Below, piece by piece: positions 53,181 through 61,978 of a stretch of 64,000 nt of DNA. Below the pieces are notes generated by a model that did not search any database, was not told where the DNA came from, and saw only the letters and a list, made by a program, of their open reading frames with translations. The position numbers and the translations under genes were made by a program. Source of the DNA: Chloroflexota bacterium (GTDB lineage: Bacteria; Chloroflexota; Anaerolineae; Promineifilales; Promineifilaceae); contig JAGOMA010000010.1 of the NCBI GenBank assembly GCA_017993775.1, forward strand, positions 62,001 to 126,000, read 5' to 3'. How positions within the stretch are numbered: the stretch's first letter is position 1; each line of letters opens with the position of its first letter.

Positions 53181-54227
53181 CTATCCCACACCCGACATAT
53201 CTGACCGGCAGGCAATATCGATGGTTTGATCCGGCAAAAAATTTGATTGCAAATAAAGCAGTGACTGGGCGCGATCCTCTCCACCCGCATCGGTTAACAA
53301 CAGTTCCTCGCAGTAAGCGGCGATGTCTTGAATGATACGTTCATAGCGATAATAGGCCACGGCCGTGGCCGACACCTGCGCCTGACGGCCGTACCCGCGA
53401 TAAAAAAGCGTCTCTTCCACCTGCGGCGCAAGCCCGGAAGCCATCAACCCGCCGCCAATGTACATCAGATCGCGCTCTTTCGGGGCCAGGATGGGTTCGT
53501 CCCAATCCACAATATAAAAATCCCGGCTGCCGATCAAGATATTCCCGGCGTGTAAATCGGAATGGCAGACCACCATGTCCGGCGGCCGCGCCGACAGCGC
53601 CCCGGCAAGCCGTTCCGCCCGCGCCGCCAGGTCAAGGATCACCTGGCGTTTCAGCCGCAAGAAAGCCGTCAATTCTCTGGCCACGGCATCAGCCGCCACG
53701 GCATCAGCCGCCACGGCATCGCCTGCTACGCCATCGTCCAGGCCGGCTAAAAAGCGGCGCACGGTTTCGCGGTACAGCGGTGCAAATGTCTCGCGGCGCA
53801 AACGGCCGTACAGCGCCCCAGGCACAACGGCCGTATGAATTTGCCGCAGCACGCGCCCCAATTCCTCCCACTGCCCCGCCGACAGCGCCGCCGCATACCC
53901 GTTCTGCCCGTCTACAAACGGATAGAGAATCGCCTTATACGCCGCCAACTGCCCCCAAAGCCGCCCCGTTTTGCTGGGCAGCGGCGCGATAATCTGCCCG
54001 ATGCCCTGGTCATGCAGGAATCTGGGCAGCGCCACCGACGTCTCATCAAACGGTTCGGTCCGGAGCTTAAGGAAGTAGGGAGTTCCATCATTGGCGACGA
54101 CGCGAAAAACGGCCGTATGCACATCCGCGCCCAGCGGCAAAAATTCTATCTGTACGGCCGTCAGCCCAAAGTCGTTTTGCCCACAAGCCGCAATTTGCTC
54201 GTCATGAACAGCCGGTCTTTCAAGCAT
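53181..54227 (-). CDS. Aminoglycoside-phosphotransferase-family (APH) kinase-like protein
   Basis: 348 residues with a protein-kinase-like fold: ATP-lobe Lys in YFLKLRTEP, catalytic loop VVCHSDLHAGNILI and metal-binding IVDWDEP. Family members phosphorylate aminoglycosides, choline, homoserine or other small alcohols; resistance cannot be inferred from the fold alone. The stretch around 170-185 is a DAVAA repeat encoded by a 15-bp tandem repeat (about 53682-53725), a slippage-prone linker between the lobes. Confidence 0.82.
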   Translation of the reverse strand: MLERPAVHDEQIAACGQNDFGLTAVQIEFLPLGADVHTAVFRVVANDGTPYFLKLRTEPFDETSVALPRFLHDQGIGQIIAPLPSKTGRLWGQLAAYKAILYPFVDGQNGYAAALSAGQWEELGRVLRQIHTAVVPGALYGRLRRETFAPLYRETVRRFLAGLDDGVAGDAVAADAVAADAVARELTAFLRLKRQVILDLAARAERLAGALSARPPDMVVCHSDLHAGNILIGSRDFYIVDWDEPILAPKERDLMYIGGGLMASGLAPQVEETLFYRGYGRQAQVSATAVAYYRYERIIQDIAAYCEELLLTDAGGEDRAQSLLYLQSNFLPDQTIDIACRSDMSGVG

Positions 54228-54291
54228 AAGTGGTCTCAGTGACGGTCAAACGGCCGTCGCCCTGCCCATCCTTAACCATTGGTCATCGACT

Positions 54292-54747
54292 TTACTGCCC
54301 CATCTCCGCCAGATGACGCGCAATCGCCCGGCGAAACATCAGCGAAATGAGCCACAGAAACGGCCGTGCCCACCCTCGCCGAGGAAACAATTGGAACCGT
54401 CGCGTCACCAGTGTGCCCTTGGCCTTCGTCTGAAACGCCCATTCCTCGATGAAATAGGCCGCCAGACCGCTTAACGGCGGCGTAAATTCATGCATCTTCA
54501 TGGCCACCATCTGGCCCACCTCCCACGCATAAATTTCCTCGACATGGCTTGAGCCATCCCTATTCTGCACCCGGATGCGCGACCCAACCATGTCGTCGGT
54601 CCGCGTTTCATACGCTGCGCTGGCAATGCCCGGCAAAAACCCATAGCCGCCAAACTCCTGCCAGTGTGAGGTATCGGCAATCGCCGCCGCAATTTCGGCG
54701 GCTGATGCAGGGATAAGGTGACTGCATTCAAACACAATAGGCTGCAT
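54292..54747 (-). CDS. SRPBCC-family (polyketide cyclase/START-like) protein
   Basis: 151 residues. N-terminal strand with IPASAAEIAAAIADTSHW, the usual beginning of SRPBCC proteins, then alternating strands and a long C-terminal helix (PFLWLISLMFRRAIARHLAEM). It probably binds a hydrophobic ligand in its cavity; no function can be given. GAGGTG precedes the ATG. Confidence 0.75.
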   Translation of the reverse strand: MQPIVFECSHLIPASAAEIAAAIADTSHWQEFGGYGFLPGIASAAYETRTDDMVGSRIRVQNRDGSSHVEEIYAWEVGQMVAMKMHEFTPPLSGLAAYFIEEWAFQTKAKGTLVTRRFQLFPRRGWARPFLWLISLMFRRAIARHLAEMGQ

Positions 54748-54834
54748 AACTACACCTCATAAAAACGGCCGTCCATCTCCCCATTAACAAGTGCCAATGG
54801 ACCATTTTATGCGCCATCGACCCCCCGATCCCAT

Positions 54835-55257
54835 CTAGATCATCGCCACAATACCATCGGGATAAAACGGCATTGCCCCCGCTTTCAACTCGCTTTCGTC
54901 ATACCACCGCACGACAAACGGTTCGTCATTGCTTTCCGTGCCCTGAAACTGCGCCACCTGATATTGTGCCTCGTCCTCAAACTCGGCCGCAAACACAAAA
55001 ACAATCTCGTGACTATCCGAACCGTTATAGTTAAAGCGGTTCTCGCTAACGCCCAACAGATGAAGATTTCTGACACGCACCCCAATTTCTTCAAACATTT
55101 CTCTGGCGGCGGCCTCGTCGGCCGGTTCCATAAACTCGATGCCCCCGCCCACCGGCATCACATACCGCTCGTTTTTGGCCGGATCAAATCCTTCGGCCAG
55201 CAGAATCTTTGTCCCGTTGCGTACCAAACACACTGATTTTGCGCGAATGTTATTCAT
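54835..55257 (-). CDS. Nudix hydrolase
   Basis: 140 residues from the ATG at 55257, which overlaps the stop of the upstream DUF5946 gene by 8 bases, implying coupled translation; a longer frame runs back through that gene. The Nudix box is complete (GGIEFME, seven residues, then REMFEEIGV). It hydrolyses a nucleoside-diphosphate derivative; the substrate is unknown. Confidence 0.88.
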   Translation of the reverse strand: MNNIRAKSVCLVRNGTKILLAEGFDPAKNERYVMPVGGGIEFMEPADEAAAREMFEEIGVRVRNLHLLGVSENRFNYNGSDSHEIVFVFAAEFEDEAQYQVAQFQGTESNDEPFVVRWYDESELKAGAMPFYPDGIVAMI

Positions 55258-55696
55258 TCTGAGAAGTATAACAGGCCCGCCGCACAATGGCCGCCCATTG
55301 TCTGACGCGCGCCGCCGCGCCCTGCGGCCGGTCTGGGAGGTATACATCGGCTATGGTCATCGACCATTGGCGGGGCAACGGCCGTCGCTCCGCTTCAGGT
55401 TTAAGCACGCGTTTGTGGCCTTCATAGACGGCCGTTGCCCGCCGGCGCAGCGTCTCTGTCGAAACCCCATGATCCAGGTAGTCTAACAGCGCCAGGCGCA
55501 GCCCCGCCAGCGCTTCATCGGTGAATTGGGCCGGATGCTGCAAATTATACGCGGCGACTGTCAGGAAATGCTCGGCTTGCAGCGCCGGGTCCTGGTATTC
55601 CAAGGCGATGATGGCGCCCAACATCTCCCAACACGTCAGGCCATCCACCCTGGGCGCGCCACATTCTGGACAGGTCAACACAAATTTCTCACGCAT
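55250..55696 (-). CDS. DUF5946-family protein
   Basis: 148 residues. N-terminal CPECGAP zinc-knuckle-like motif, a Cys in LTCWEML, then a helical region with HFLTVAAYNLQHPAQF, which resembles the DUF5946 family. Function unknown. The CXXC and later Cys could bind a metal. Coupled to the Nudix gene by overlap. No strong ribosome site at its ATG. Confidence 0.65.
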   Translation of the reverse strand: MREKFVLTCPECGAPRVDGLTCWEMLGAIIALEYQDPALQAEHFLTVAAYNLQHPAQFTDEALAGLRLALLDYLDHGVSTETLRRRATAVYEGHKRVLKPEAERRPLPRQWSMTIADVYLPDRPQGAAARVRQWAAIVRRACYTSQNE

Positions 55697-56185
55697 GGCA
55701 CACGGAAGACCCTAAGGCCTGAAAATTAAATAACATGTGTAAGATTGGTCAATCTCAGAAGAGTGGTCCAATCTAAACGTGTAAATTATTCAATTCTCGT
55801 TCCTGAGGGTTTGAGTTCCCCACGGTCTGCCTTCTCAGGAACAAACCGCTACCTTTGCACTTTTTAGAAATAGGACGCGGATTTTCCGAATGCGGCGGAT
55901 AAACGCCGATTTTATGCCAGTTTAGCCGCGAAAATCCGGTTTAGCCGCGAACCATTCATAAATCTGCAAACATAGTGCAAACCCTTGGGGCTTTGTTACA
56001 AAAATATTTTCAAGTTTGTTGGTGGCATTTGTAGCCGCGGCATCCTTACCGCGCTCTGGGTAATACACGGCAAGGATACTGCGGCTACGCGGCATAAATT
56101 TCCAAAACCCACCTTACAAAGCGCTCGGGGGCTGTAAAGATACAATCTTGGCGATCGCCATCTGCGCAGACCGGCGATTTTGCGT
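55697..56185. repeat. Intergenic mosaic of several repeat families
   Basis: About 490 bases without a gene. It contains a CCCTAAGG fragment (55710), the second copy of the 51283 composite repeat (55720-55808, palindrome partly decayed), a GCGGATT/AATCCG block (55873-55949), an imperfect hairpin GTAGCCGCGGCATCCTTACC / GGCAAGGATACTGCGGCTAC (56031-56050 and 56069-56088, 17 of 20 paired) and the palindrome TGGCGATCGCCA (56149-56160). Confidence 0.75.
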
Positions 56186-56569
56186 TTAAATCATCTTATA
56201 AAATGAAATGAAACGGCCGTAAGCCACAAAAAGACTCATCAAGAAAAAAACGATAGTCCCAATCGCCAACTGATTCTCTTTTCTTGTAAGGCGCACATAC
56301 GTTGCCCCAACCATGACCAGAGCGAGTCCTGTGGCCGCCAGAGGTGTTAACCAGGGCAATATCCCGGTCAGCCACGGCAAGATAAGGCCAATCGCGCCCA
56401 AAACCTCAATCGCGCCCAACAGTTTCAAGACATTAGCCGAATAATTCTTGGCATACCCGCCTATAGGGGTCTGGATTAATGCCTCTCGCGACAACATCAG
56501 CTTCTGCCCGCCAGCAAAAAGAAAAAGCGCTGCCAGTAAAACTTGGACAATCCACAATGCAATATTCAC
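56186..56569 (-). CDS. DoxX-family membrane protein
   Basis: 127 residues from a GTG at 56569, with AAGGAG 8 bases upstream; a GTG at 56578 would overlap the ribosome site. Four TM segments. The first carries LFLFAGGQKLM, a typical DoxX motif. DoxX-like proteins are linked to quinone, thiosulfate or redox stress functions. The divergent LysR regulator gene 535 bases away could control it. Confidence 0.78.
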   Translation of the reverse strand: MNIALWIVQVLLAALFLFAGGQKLMLSREALIQTPIGGYAKNYSANVLKLLGAIEVLGAIGLILPWLTGILPWLTPLAATGLALVMVGATYVRLTRKENQLAIGTIVFFLMSLFVAYGRFISFYKMI

Positions 56570-57104
56570 AGTTACCACTCCTTACAAGATTTTTGGGGTT
56601 ACACCCAGGCCAGACATGGTGAAGTCTACAATCCCTGAGCGAAAAACAAGACAATGGTGCAAACGATACGGGAATAGAAATATTTGTCAAGCAAATATCG
56701 CTGCTCCAGGGTAAAGGCCTACTCGCCAATAACGCTCCTTTTCCCTCATCGTCAATTTGGGCATCAAACGCCAGCCTGGCGGGCCAGCACCCAATTGAAG
56801 TTCCATTTGGGCAACAAATCAATCCGCTGCGCGGCCCTCTGGCAGAAAGTTGACGGGCGTTGGGGTAAGAGGGAAACGGCCGTTGCCAACCCAATTTGCC
56901 CCGCAATCCATGATGAAGTGACGTTTGCCAGGCGGCTTCATGTGCGCAACACAAGCAGGTTAACACACTCCCGGCTGTCGCGCTCAAGAGTACAGGGTTG
57001 AGCAACCTTCTTTCTGCCGCGCGCCGAGCTGGCCGCCCCCAAAGAGGATAAAGACAGGCAGTCATTCTTTTCAGACATGATACAATCTGGTATGGAGCTT
57101 GCTT
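56570..57104. other. Long divergent spacer between doxX-like and lysR genes
   Basis: About 535 bases. A minus-strand open frame covers much of it but has the composition of non-coding DNA and no family features. Apart from the inverted repeat at 56680 and one ACGGCCGT copy I see nothing firm; it could be a decayed gene. Confidence 0.4.
56680..56698. promoter_or_regulatory. Inverted repeat, candidate LysR-type operator
   Basis: ATATTTG and CAAATAT flank a 5-base centre (TCAAG). It lies about 110 bases upstream of the DoxX start in an AT-rich stretch and has the dyad form of LysR-type sites. The link to the regulator at 57105 is inferred from position. Confidence 0.4.
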
Positions 57105-58040
57105 ATGATAGAATTATCGAAACTCGAAGCCTTCATCTATGCGGCGGAGAATCTTAGCTTTTCGGTGGCCGCCAAACACCTGCAACTTTCCCAACCCACG
57201 ATCAGCCATCGCATTAAACGATTGGAACAAGAGTTAGGCGTGTCGTTGTTTGACCGATCAAGCCACGATCTTAATCTAACAGAAGCGGGTCGTTTGCTCT
57301 TGCCGTGGGCCGCCAAGCTTATCCACCAAGCCTTAGAAACACAGGAGTTGATGGCTTCTCTACAGGATGGAGTTGTCGGCAGCCTGCGTGTAGCGTGCAG
57401 CACCACGGCCGGCAAATATGTTTTGCCACAGTTGGCAGCTCGTTTTTGTCGGCAGCATCCAGGCATCCAGGTCAGAATACTGGCCTGCACCCCGCACCAC
57501 GTCATTCCCCGCCTGTTAGAGGGGGAAGCAAATTTGGCTGTTGTGAGCAGCTATGATTTGTGCCATCAAGGGTTTGAATGTCAGGAGTTTTTTACAGACA
57601 ACATTGTGCTAATTGCCCCATCCAGTCACCCGTGGGTCAGCCGGCAGGCTATTGACCCAGCAGACCTTTTGTCGGAACCCTTGTTGATGCGGGAGGCAAC
57701 GTCTGGCACGAGGCGCGTTTTACTAACCGAATTAGCCAAGCACGACATCACTGTAGAAGACTTAAATGTATTTTTAGAATTAGGCAATGCAGAGGCAATT
57801 GTCAAAACAGTCGAAGCGGGATTTGGCGTTTCGTTTGTTTCCTCGCTGGCGGCTTCCTGGGCGTTGGCGGCAGGCAGCGTGGTGAATATACCGGTTATCG
57901 GCATGGATTTGAAGCGCATCATTTACATGATCCGGCGCAGTTTAGATTCACCCTACCGACCTCAGGAAACGTTTTGGGGATTTGTTCATGATCCGAGCAA
58001 CATGGATTTACTGAGCATGGCTTCTGAGGAATCTGCCTAA
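57105..58040 (+). CDS. LysR-family transcriptional regulator
   Basis: 311 residues from the ATG at 57105, with GGAG 8 bases upstream; a TTG two codons earlier is less likely. N-terminal winged HTH (FSVAAKHLQLSQPTISHRIKRLE around 20-42, split by positions) and a two-lobed effector domain. It resembles the CysL/CbbR branch of LysR proteins. Divergent from the DoxX gene, its probable target; the sulfur/redox cluster at 58299 is another possible target. Confidence 0.9.
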   Translation: MIELSKLEAFIYAAENLSFSVAAKHLQLSQPTISHRIKRLEQELGVSLFDRSSHDLNLTEAGRLLLPWAAKLIHQALETQELMASLQDGVVGSLRVACSTTAGKYVLPQLAARFCRQHPGIQVRILACTPHHVIPRLLEGEANLAVVSSYDLCHQGFECQEFFTDNIVLIAPSSHPWVSRQAIDPADLLSEPLLMREATSGTRRVLLTELAKHDITVEDLNVFLELGNAEAIVKTVEAGFGVSFVSSLAASWALAAGSVVNIPVIGMDLKRIIYMIRRSLDSPYRPQETFWGFVHDPSNMDLLSMASEESA

Positions 58041-58076
58041 CGCTTTGACGGATGCCCGCCTTTTAATCTGAAAGGC

Positions 58077-58253
58077 TTGCTTTTGGTGGTTTTGCTTTGG
58101 TTTTGCGGCTGCGGGAATCAGCCGGGTAATGGGCGGGAGTTGTACTGCGAAATTTTGTCCCCAAACGCTCAATTCATGGTTCGCCTGAGTTGGCAGTTCA
58201 CACAGTTCCAATTGCACGGTTTGAGCGGGATGGTATCAACACCCAGGGATTGA
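58077..58253 (+). CDS. Possible small lipoprotein ORF or lipoprotein gene remnant
   Basis: From a TTG at 58077 the frame gives about 58 residues beginning [18 protein letters not shown], a hydrophobic segment ending in GC followed by a Gly/Asn/Pro-rich stretch, as at the start of a lipoprotein. The frame is continuous with the LysR frame after its stop. AAAGG lies nearby, but no ATG or GTG start is well placed. It may be a real short lipoprotein, the 5' remnant of a broken gene, or chance. Confidence 0.3.
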   Translation: MLLVVLLWFCGCGNQPGNGRELYCEILSPNAQFMVRLSWQFTQFQLHGLSGMVSTPRD

Positions 58254-58298
58254 CCCAGGCAACGTGAAGGCACTGGCCTGAAAACGTAGTTCATCGTA

Positions 58299-59537
58299 TC
58301 AACTTGCTTGCCACTGGGGATCGGGGCGTAACGGCCGTTTCAATGCCCACCATGTCACCAGCAAACAAATCAACCCGGTTGCCACCGCCGATGTGAGACA
58401 CCACATACAAACTGCGCCGATCACCAACAGTTCCAGCAGTGTCAGATAAAACGAAAACAGCGTGCCCCAAAACGCCAGCCCGACCAGCGCCAACACAGCC
58501 AGGCGCTGCAAGGTTTCAACGCGCTGGAGCAGCCACAAACCCGCCACACTTATGTAGAAGATCAAGCCTAAAAAGGCAATAGGAATGCCGAAAATATGGG
58601 CGTAAGGACTGCTCTGAACGATGTTGCATTCACCAACGGGACCGCAAACGGCCGTTACATGCGTCGTCTCCACATAAGCCAGGTAACCAGACACAACCAG
58701 ACCAATGGCAATCAGCGCTCCTATCAGCCCACTGCGCCCTTTACCACAATTGAGCGTGACGCCGGCTTGGGTGAGCGCTGCCCACCGCCCACCCCACTGC
58801 CAGACCCAGAACAGTAAAACGGCCAAAAGCCCCAGCAAAACAATCCATCCCAGGGCAAATCCAACGGTGTCTGGCGGGGATACGGCCTCTGCCTCGGCCA
58901 TAGCTGCGGCGTCGATTGTTTCAAGTGGTTGCGTTGTTGTGTCTTCGGTTGCAGCAATGACCGATGGAAAGAGAGATGGAAGCGGAACGGGCGGTTCCAC
59001 ATCCGCACCCACTACGCCATCCGCTTCTATCGTGGGAGTCTGTGCCTGCGCCGCTTCTTCTGCCTGCGCAGAATCTGGCACGGGCGTTAATTCCATGACA
59101 ATCTCCGCCATACCGGGGAAATTGGGCCAATTGTTGCCCCCAGCCGCCAAACCAGCCTCTATCATTTCTGGAAACGCATTCTCGATCTCCAGAGCGCCGA
59201 CCAAAACGGTGTCTTCAATGACCAGCGTAGGCACGCCCTGCCGGTTTTCCGGGGTCTGGTAGTAGGCAATCGCACGCGTAAACAAATAGCTGCCCGCTTC
59301 GGTAGTGGTATCTATACCCAAAACAACCAACCGCTCCCCATACTTTTCTAACAACGGAATCATGACGTTGTTGATGGCTTCATGACAATGGGGGCAAGTC
59401 GGCGAATAAAACAAGACAGCATGGACAATCGCCGGTTCTTCCGCGTCTTGTTCCTGGGCATAAGCCGGCAAGCCGAATGCAAGGCAGCTTACAAAAATCA
59501 TCAGCAACCAGATGATCCGAGATGTGTTGCCAGGCAT
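58299..59537 (-). CDS. Thioredoxin-like / vitamin K epoxide reductase (VKOR) fusion protein
   Basis: 412 residues from the ATG at 59537, 1 base after the NifX-like stop. Signal/TM segment 8-28, a thioredoxin-like domain with CPHC at 48-51 (about 35-150), an acidic/Pro-rich linker (about 160-235), then the VKOR domain with TM segments, a loop CGPVGEC and the active-site CMWC. VKOR passes electrons from the CXXC pair to quinone and can drive disulfide formation through a fused thioredoxin. Here the thioredoxin part is N-terminal. It is the last gene of the redox cluster. Confidence 0.85.
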   Translation of the reverse strand: MPGNTSRIIWLLMIFVSCLAFGLPAYAQEQDAEEPAIVHAVLFYSPTCPHCHEAINNVMIPLLEKYGERLVVLGIDTTTEAGSYLFTRAIAYYQTPENRQGVPTLVIEDTVLVGALEIENAFPEMIEAGLAAGGNNWPNFPGMAEIVMELTPVPDSAQAEEAAQAQTPTIEADGVVGADVEPPVPLPSLFPSVIAATEDTTTQPLETIDAAAMAEAEAVSPPDTVGFALGWIVLLGLLAVLLFWVWQWGGRWAALTQAGVTLNCGKGRSGLIGALIAIGLVVSGYLAYVETTHVTAVCGPVGECNIVQSSPYAHIFGIPIAFLGLIFYISVAGLWLLQRVETLQRLAVLALVGLAFWGTLFSFYLTLLELLVIGAVCMWCLTSAVATGLICLLVTWWALKRPLRPDPQWQAS

Positions 59538-59538
59538 G

Positions 59539-59943
59539 TTAGTGAAGCCGCTCCATGTGGTTGACAATTTTACCCTCGATAACGGCCGTTACGGCCGTTT
59601 CCACATCCGCAATATCCGTCAAAATAGGCTGCACATTTGCCTGTTCCAATCCGGCATAAGCGCCCTGCCCCATGCCCCGTGCCAGCAAAACATCACAATC
59701 GGTAATCGCGGCAAACATCTGCCGGTGCTTTTCGGCCGAATGCTGCCCATGCCCATGTCCAGTCCCATGACCATGTTCGTGGTCATGATGCGCTTCACCG
59801 GCAAAGTCCTGATGCCCCATTTTGGCGCGCAATTCCTGAGCCACTATCTGCCCAGCCTCGACCGTATAAACCGCATACTTTGTGGCTCGCCCAAAATGGG
59901 CGCTAATTTTTTTCCCATCATCCGTTACAACAGCAATTTTCAT
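59539..59943 (-). CDS. NifX/NafY-like (dinitrogenase Fe-Mo cofactor family) protein
   Basis: 134 residues. The N-terminal MKIAVVTDDGKKISAHFGRA motif and the late LLARGMGQGAYAGLE segment are typical of the NifB/NifX-like metal-cluster-binding family. A His-rich insert (HHDHEHGHGTGHGHGQH, about 52-68) suggests additional metal binding. No nif structural genes are present, so a cluster-carrier or sensor role in the redox operon is more likely than nitrogen fixation. AAAGGTGAT precedes the ATG. Confidence 0.83.
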   Translation of the reverse strand: MKIAVVTDDGKKISAHFGRATKYAVYTVEAGQIVAQELRAKMGHQDFAGEAHHDHEHGHGTGHGHGQHSAEKHRQMFAAITDCDVLLARGMGQGAYAGLEQANVQPILTDIADVETAVTAVIEGKIVNHMERLH

Positions 59944-60020
59944 ATCCCATCACCTTTTTACAGAGATGAAGAACAGCACACAAAGCACTGCTCTTCATAA
60001 ATTTGTAAACACCACCAACC

Positions 60021-60398
60021 CTAAAAAGTCAGAGACATCCCGGCCCCTTGGGCATCCAATAAGAAGGCCGGCGCACTCAAAATCTCCACGCCCTCCCGCA
60101 CATCTTCGACCTTGATGCCTTTATTTTCCAGCGCCAATTCACACAAAATAACCCGGCCGCCTTCGGCCATAATATCATTGTACAATTTAATGGGATCAGG
60201 CAGACCCTTCAGGTGCATATCACGGATCTTTTCCAGCTCGCCCTTTACCAAGGCATTTGCCCCGCCTGGGCAGAAGAACAATATCACGTCATCACCAATC
60301 CCCACCCCAGAGGCGCCCATAATCAGCGTCGGCATGACATGCGGCGGATCGGCGTGATTACACACCACCACCATTTTATTACTTCCATTGTCGCTCAT
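60021..60398 (-). CDS. DsrE-family sulfur-relay-like protein
   Basis: 125 residues of the DsrE/YchN type: N-terminal VVVCNHADPPHVMPTLIMG segment, ILFFCPGGANALV with a Cys, and ILCELALENKGI with the Cys position that carries sulfur in DsrE proteins. It sits between QmoC/HdrC-like and NifX-like genes. Family members bind or transfer sulfane sulfur, so a link to Hdr-type sulfur or thiol metabolism is inferred. AAGGAG precedes the ATG. Confidence 0.8.
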   Translation of the reverse strand: MSDNGSNKMVVVCNHADPPHVMPTLIMGASGVGIGDDVILFFCPGGANALVKGELEKIRDMHLKGLPDPIKLYNDIMAEGGRVILCELALENKGIKVEDVREGVEILSAPAFLLDAQGAGMSLTF

Positions 60399-60433
60399 TG
60401 AACCATCTCCTTTGTTACCATAACTATTATGAA

Positions 60434-60488
60434 CACCTTCCCAGAAGGTCTTTCTAGATAATTTGCTTCAGGCTAACTTCCGGGAAGT
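60434..60488. repeat. Two small inverted repeats between the QmoC-like and DsrE-like genes
   Basis: ACCTTCCCAGAAGGT (60434-60448) and ACTTCCGGGAAGT (60475-60487) are two short palindromes in the 96-base gap. They may be a weak terminator or repeat remnants. Confidence 0.35.
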
Positions 60489-60494
60489 AGAAAA

Positions 60495-61676
60495 CTAATC
60501 CGTGCCGGTTGGCACAAAATCAGGAACCAACTGCTCTTCACGTACTTTGGCCTTGATGGCTTCCAAATACATCGCCAATGGCCGGTAAAACAGATGCGCC
60601 CATTTGCCCACACCCACCTCTGTGTCCAGCATCGCCACCATGGCCATCACATGAACAACATAAATAAGATAAGTTGCCCAGGCCCAACCCGCATAGCGGA
60701 AGATGTGGACAAAAATGCCGGTCACGGCTCCCGTTAAAATGAAAGCGGGAAACAGCCAATCCGTCGGCTGCGAGAAGCGGTGCAGCTGCTCTGTTTTGCG
60801 CCAGCGCCCAATCAGGATTTCCGACGAGGTATAGATCAGAACGATGGTGGCGTAGTAACCCAGCCAGCGCTGTGGATGCCAAAGGGGGTAGATAGCGTCC
60901 GTTTGAAACCACCACAGAAAGCCTAAAATCAAAACCAACATGGTGACATAGCCAGAAACCAGCAGAAAATGCTTGAACCAGCGGCGGTGATTGTGGTTTT
61001 CTTCCTTGCTGTCGCCGTGGCAATCGCGCCAGCGCCGTTGGGTGACGAAGGCGGTTATATACACGGGCAGCGTTTCCAAATAGAGGCGCAGCGGCAGTTT
61101 TGCCCCATGGGTCACTGGCTCCAGCACTTGCCGCCCCATTTTGAAAACGCCAGATATCATGCGTAAAAACAGGATACCGCCATGTATCAGCACCAACACC
61201 CACACCAACATCACCGGGGCAAAGGAATTCAGCTGCACGGAATCCGATTTGATGTTGACAAAGCCGGTAATGACGTGATAGCCGCTGAAAAGCGCCAGCA
61301 CGATTAAGGCAATGCGCACGATGGTCTTGATAACGGCCGTTTCCGAGGTATACAATTTCGCACTCAAACCACTAGAGTCATACTGAGCCGTCAGCCAGCG
61401 CCGCAGCGCCATCATCGTCTCGCCCGGTTCCGCTTCCTTGGGGCAAGTGCTGGCGCAATCGCCGCAGTAGTAACACAGCCAGGGGTCGGTGCTGGCGAGA
61501 AGCTGCTCTTTCGCGCCCACCTGCGCCAGCCGAATCATATTGCGCGGAAAAAGGTGCTCGTCGCTGGTGAGCGGGCACATGGCGGTGCAAGTGCCGCAGT
61601 TGACGCATTTTTCTGCCCCCACTGCCCCGTAATCCTGCAGGTCAATCAGCAAATTAGGATCGACACGTGTGCTCAT
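60495..61676 (-). CDS. QmoC/HdrC-like iron-sulfur and heme-b-type membrane protein
   Basis: 393 residues. Two [4Fe-4S] motifs at the N-terminus: Cys24, 27, 30, 34 (CVNCGTCTAMCP) and Cys68, 71, 74, 78 (CYYCGDCASTCP). Then about six TM segments with His residues (for example GYHVITG and IFVHIFRYAGWAW), like the cytochrome b part of QmoC/HmcE proteins. It would connect soluble HdrA to the quinone pool. Its ATG overlaps the stop of the winged-helix gene (ATGA), showing tight coupling. Confidence 0.88.
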   Translation of the reverse strand: MSTRVDPNLLIDLQDYGAVGAEKCVNCGTCTAMCPLTSDEHLFPRNMIRLAQVGAKEQLLASTDPWLCYYCGDCASTCPKEAEPGETMMALRRWLTAQYDSSGLSAKLYTSETAVIKTIVRIALIVLALFSGYHVITGFVNIKSDSVQLNSFAPVMLVWVLVLIHGGILFLRMISGVFKMGRQVLEPVTHGAKLPLRLYLETLPVYITAFVTQRRWRDCHGDSKEENHNHRRWFKHFLLVSGYVTMLVLILGFLWWFQTDAIYPLWHPQRWLGYYATIVLIYTSSEILIGRWRKTEQLHRFSQPTDWLFPAFILTGAVTGIFVHIFRYAGWAWATYLIYVVHVMAMVAMLDTEVGVGKWAHLFYRPLAMYLEAIKAKVREEQLVPDFVPTGTD

Positions 61677-61978
61677 TTTTTGCCGTCCTGTATACGTTGG
61701 TAGAGGTAATACTCACCACACATGCCCGTTTCCATGACGAGGCCATATTTTTTCATCGCCGTGATATGCCACAACACCTCATGGGCGGGCACACCGCTGG
61801 CTTCTGCCACTTCTGGCACCGTCTTTGGTTCCTCGCGCATCAGCTTGCAGATGTCGCGGCGCACCGCTTGCTGCGCCCTGAGTTTTGCTTGCGCCGTGGC
61901 AACCGTTTCTTTATGCGCCTCGCGCAGCTGCTTGAGCATTATCGCTCTCTTTTTGGCATCTTCTCGTTTGTCGCTCAT
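61673..61978 (-). CDS. Small winged-helix-like protein in the Hdr operon
   Basis: 101 residues. Lys/Arg-rich helical N-terminus (1-50), then EVAEASGVPAHEVLWHITAMKKYGL (helix-turn-helix-like, 54-78, in two helices) and a beta-hairpin wing with ETGMCGEYYLY. It overlaps both neighbours by shared start/stop bases. It may regulate the operon or be a structural subunit; similar small proteins are seen next to hdrA genes, but no function is known to me. Confidence 0.7.
   Translation of the reverse strand: MSDKREDAKKRAIMLKQLREAHKETVATAQAKLRAQQAVRRDICKLMREEPKTVPEVAEASGVPAHEVLWHITAMKKYGLVMETGMCGEYYLYQRIQDGKK

Noticed and set aside
53181..54227. Aminoglycoside resistance gene
   Set aside because: The APH fold covers many kinases; nothing in the context points to resistance.
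56149..56160. Cyanobacterial HIP1 site (GCGATCGC)
   Set aside because: I noticed a single copy in a repeat-rich spacer; the iterated octamer of this genome is ACGGCCGT instead.
56433..57065. Minus-strand open frame of about 210 codons in the doxX-lysR spacer
   Set aside because: Overlaps the DoxX gene in another frame, irregular composition, no recognisable domain or ribosome site.
59539..59943. Nitrogen fixation gene
   Set aside because: Only a NifX-like fold is present; no nitrogenase or cofactor synthesis genes, and the family has many non-nif members.
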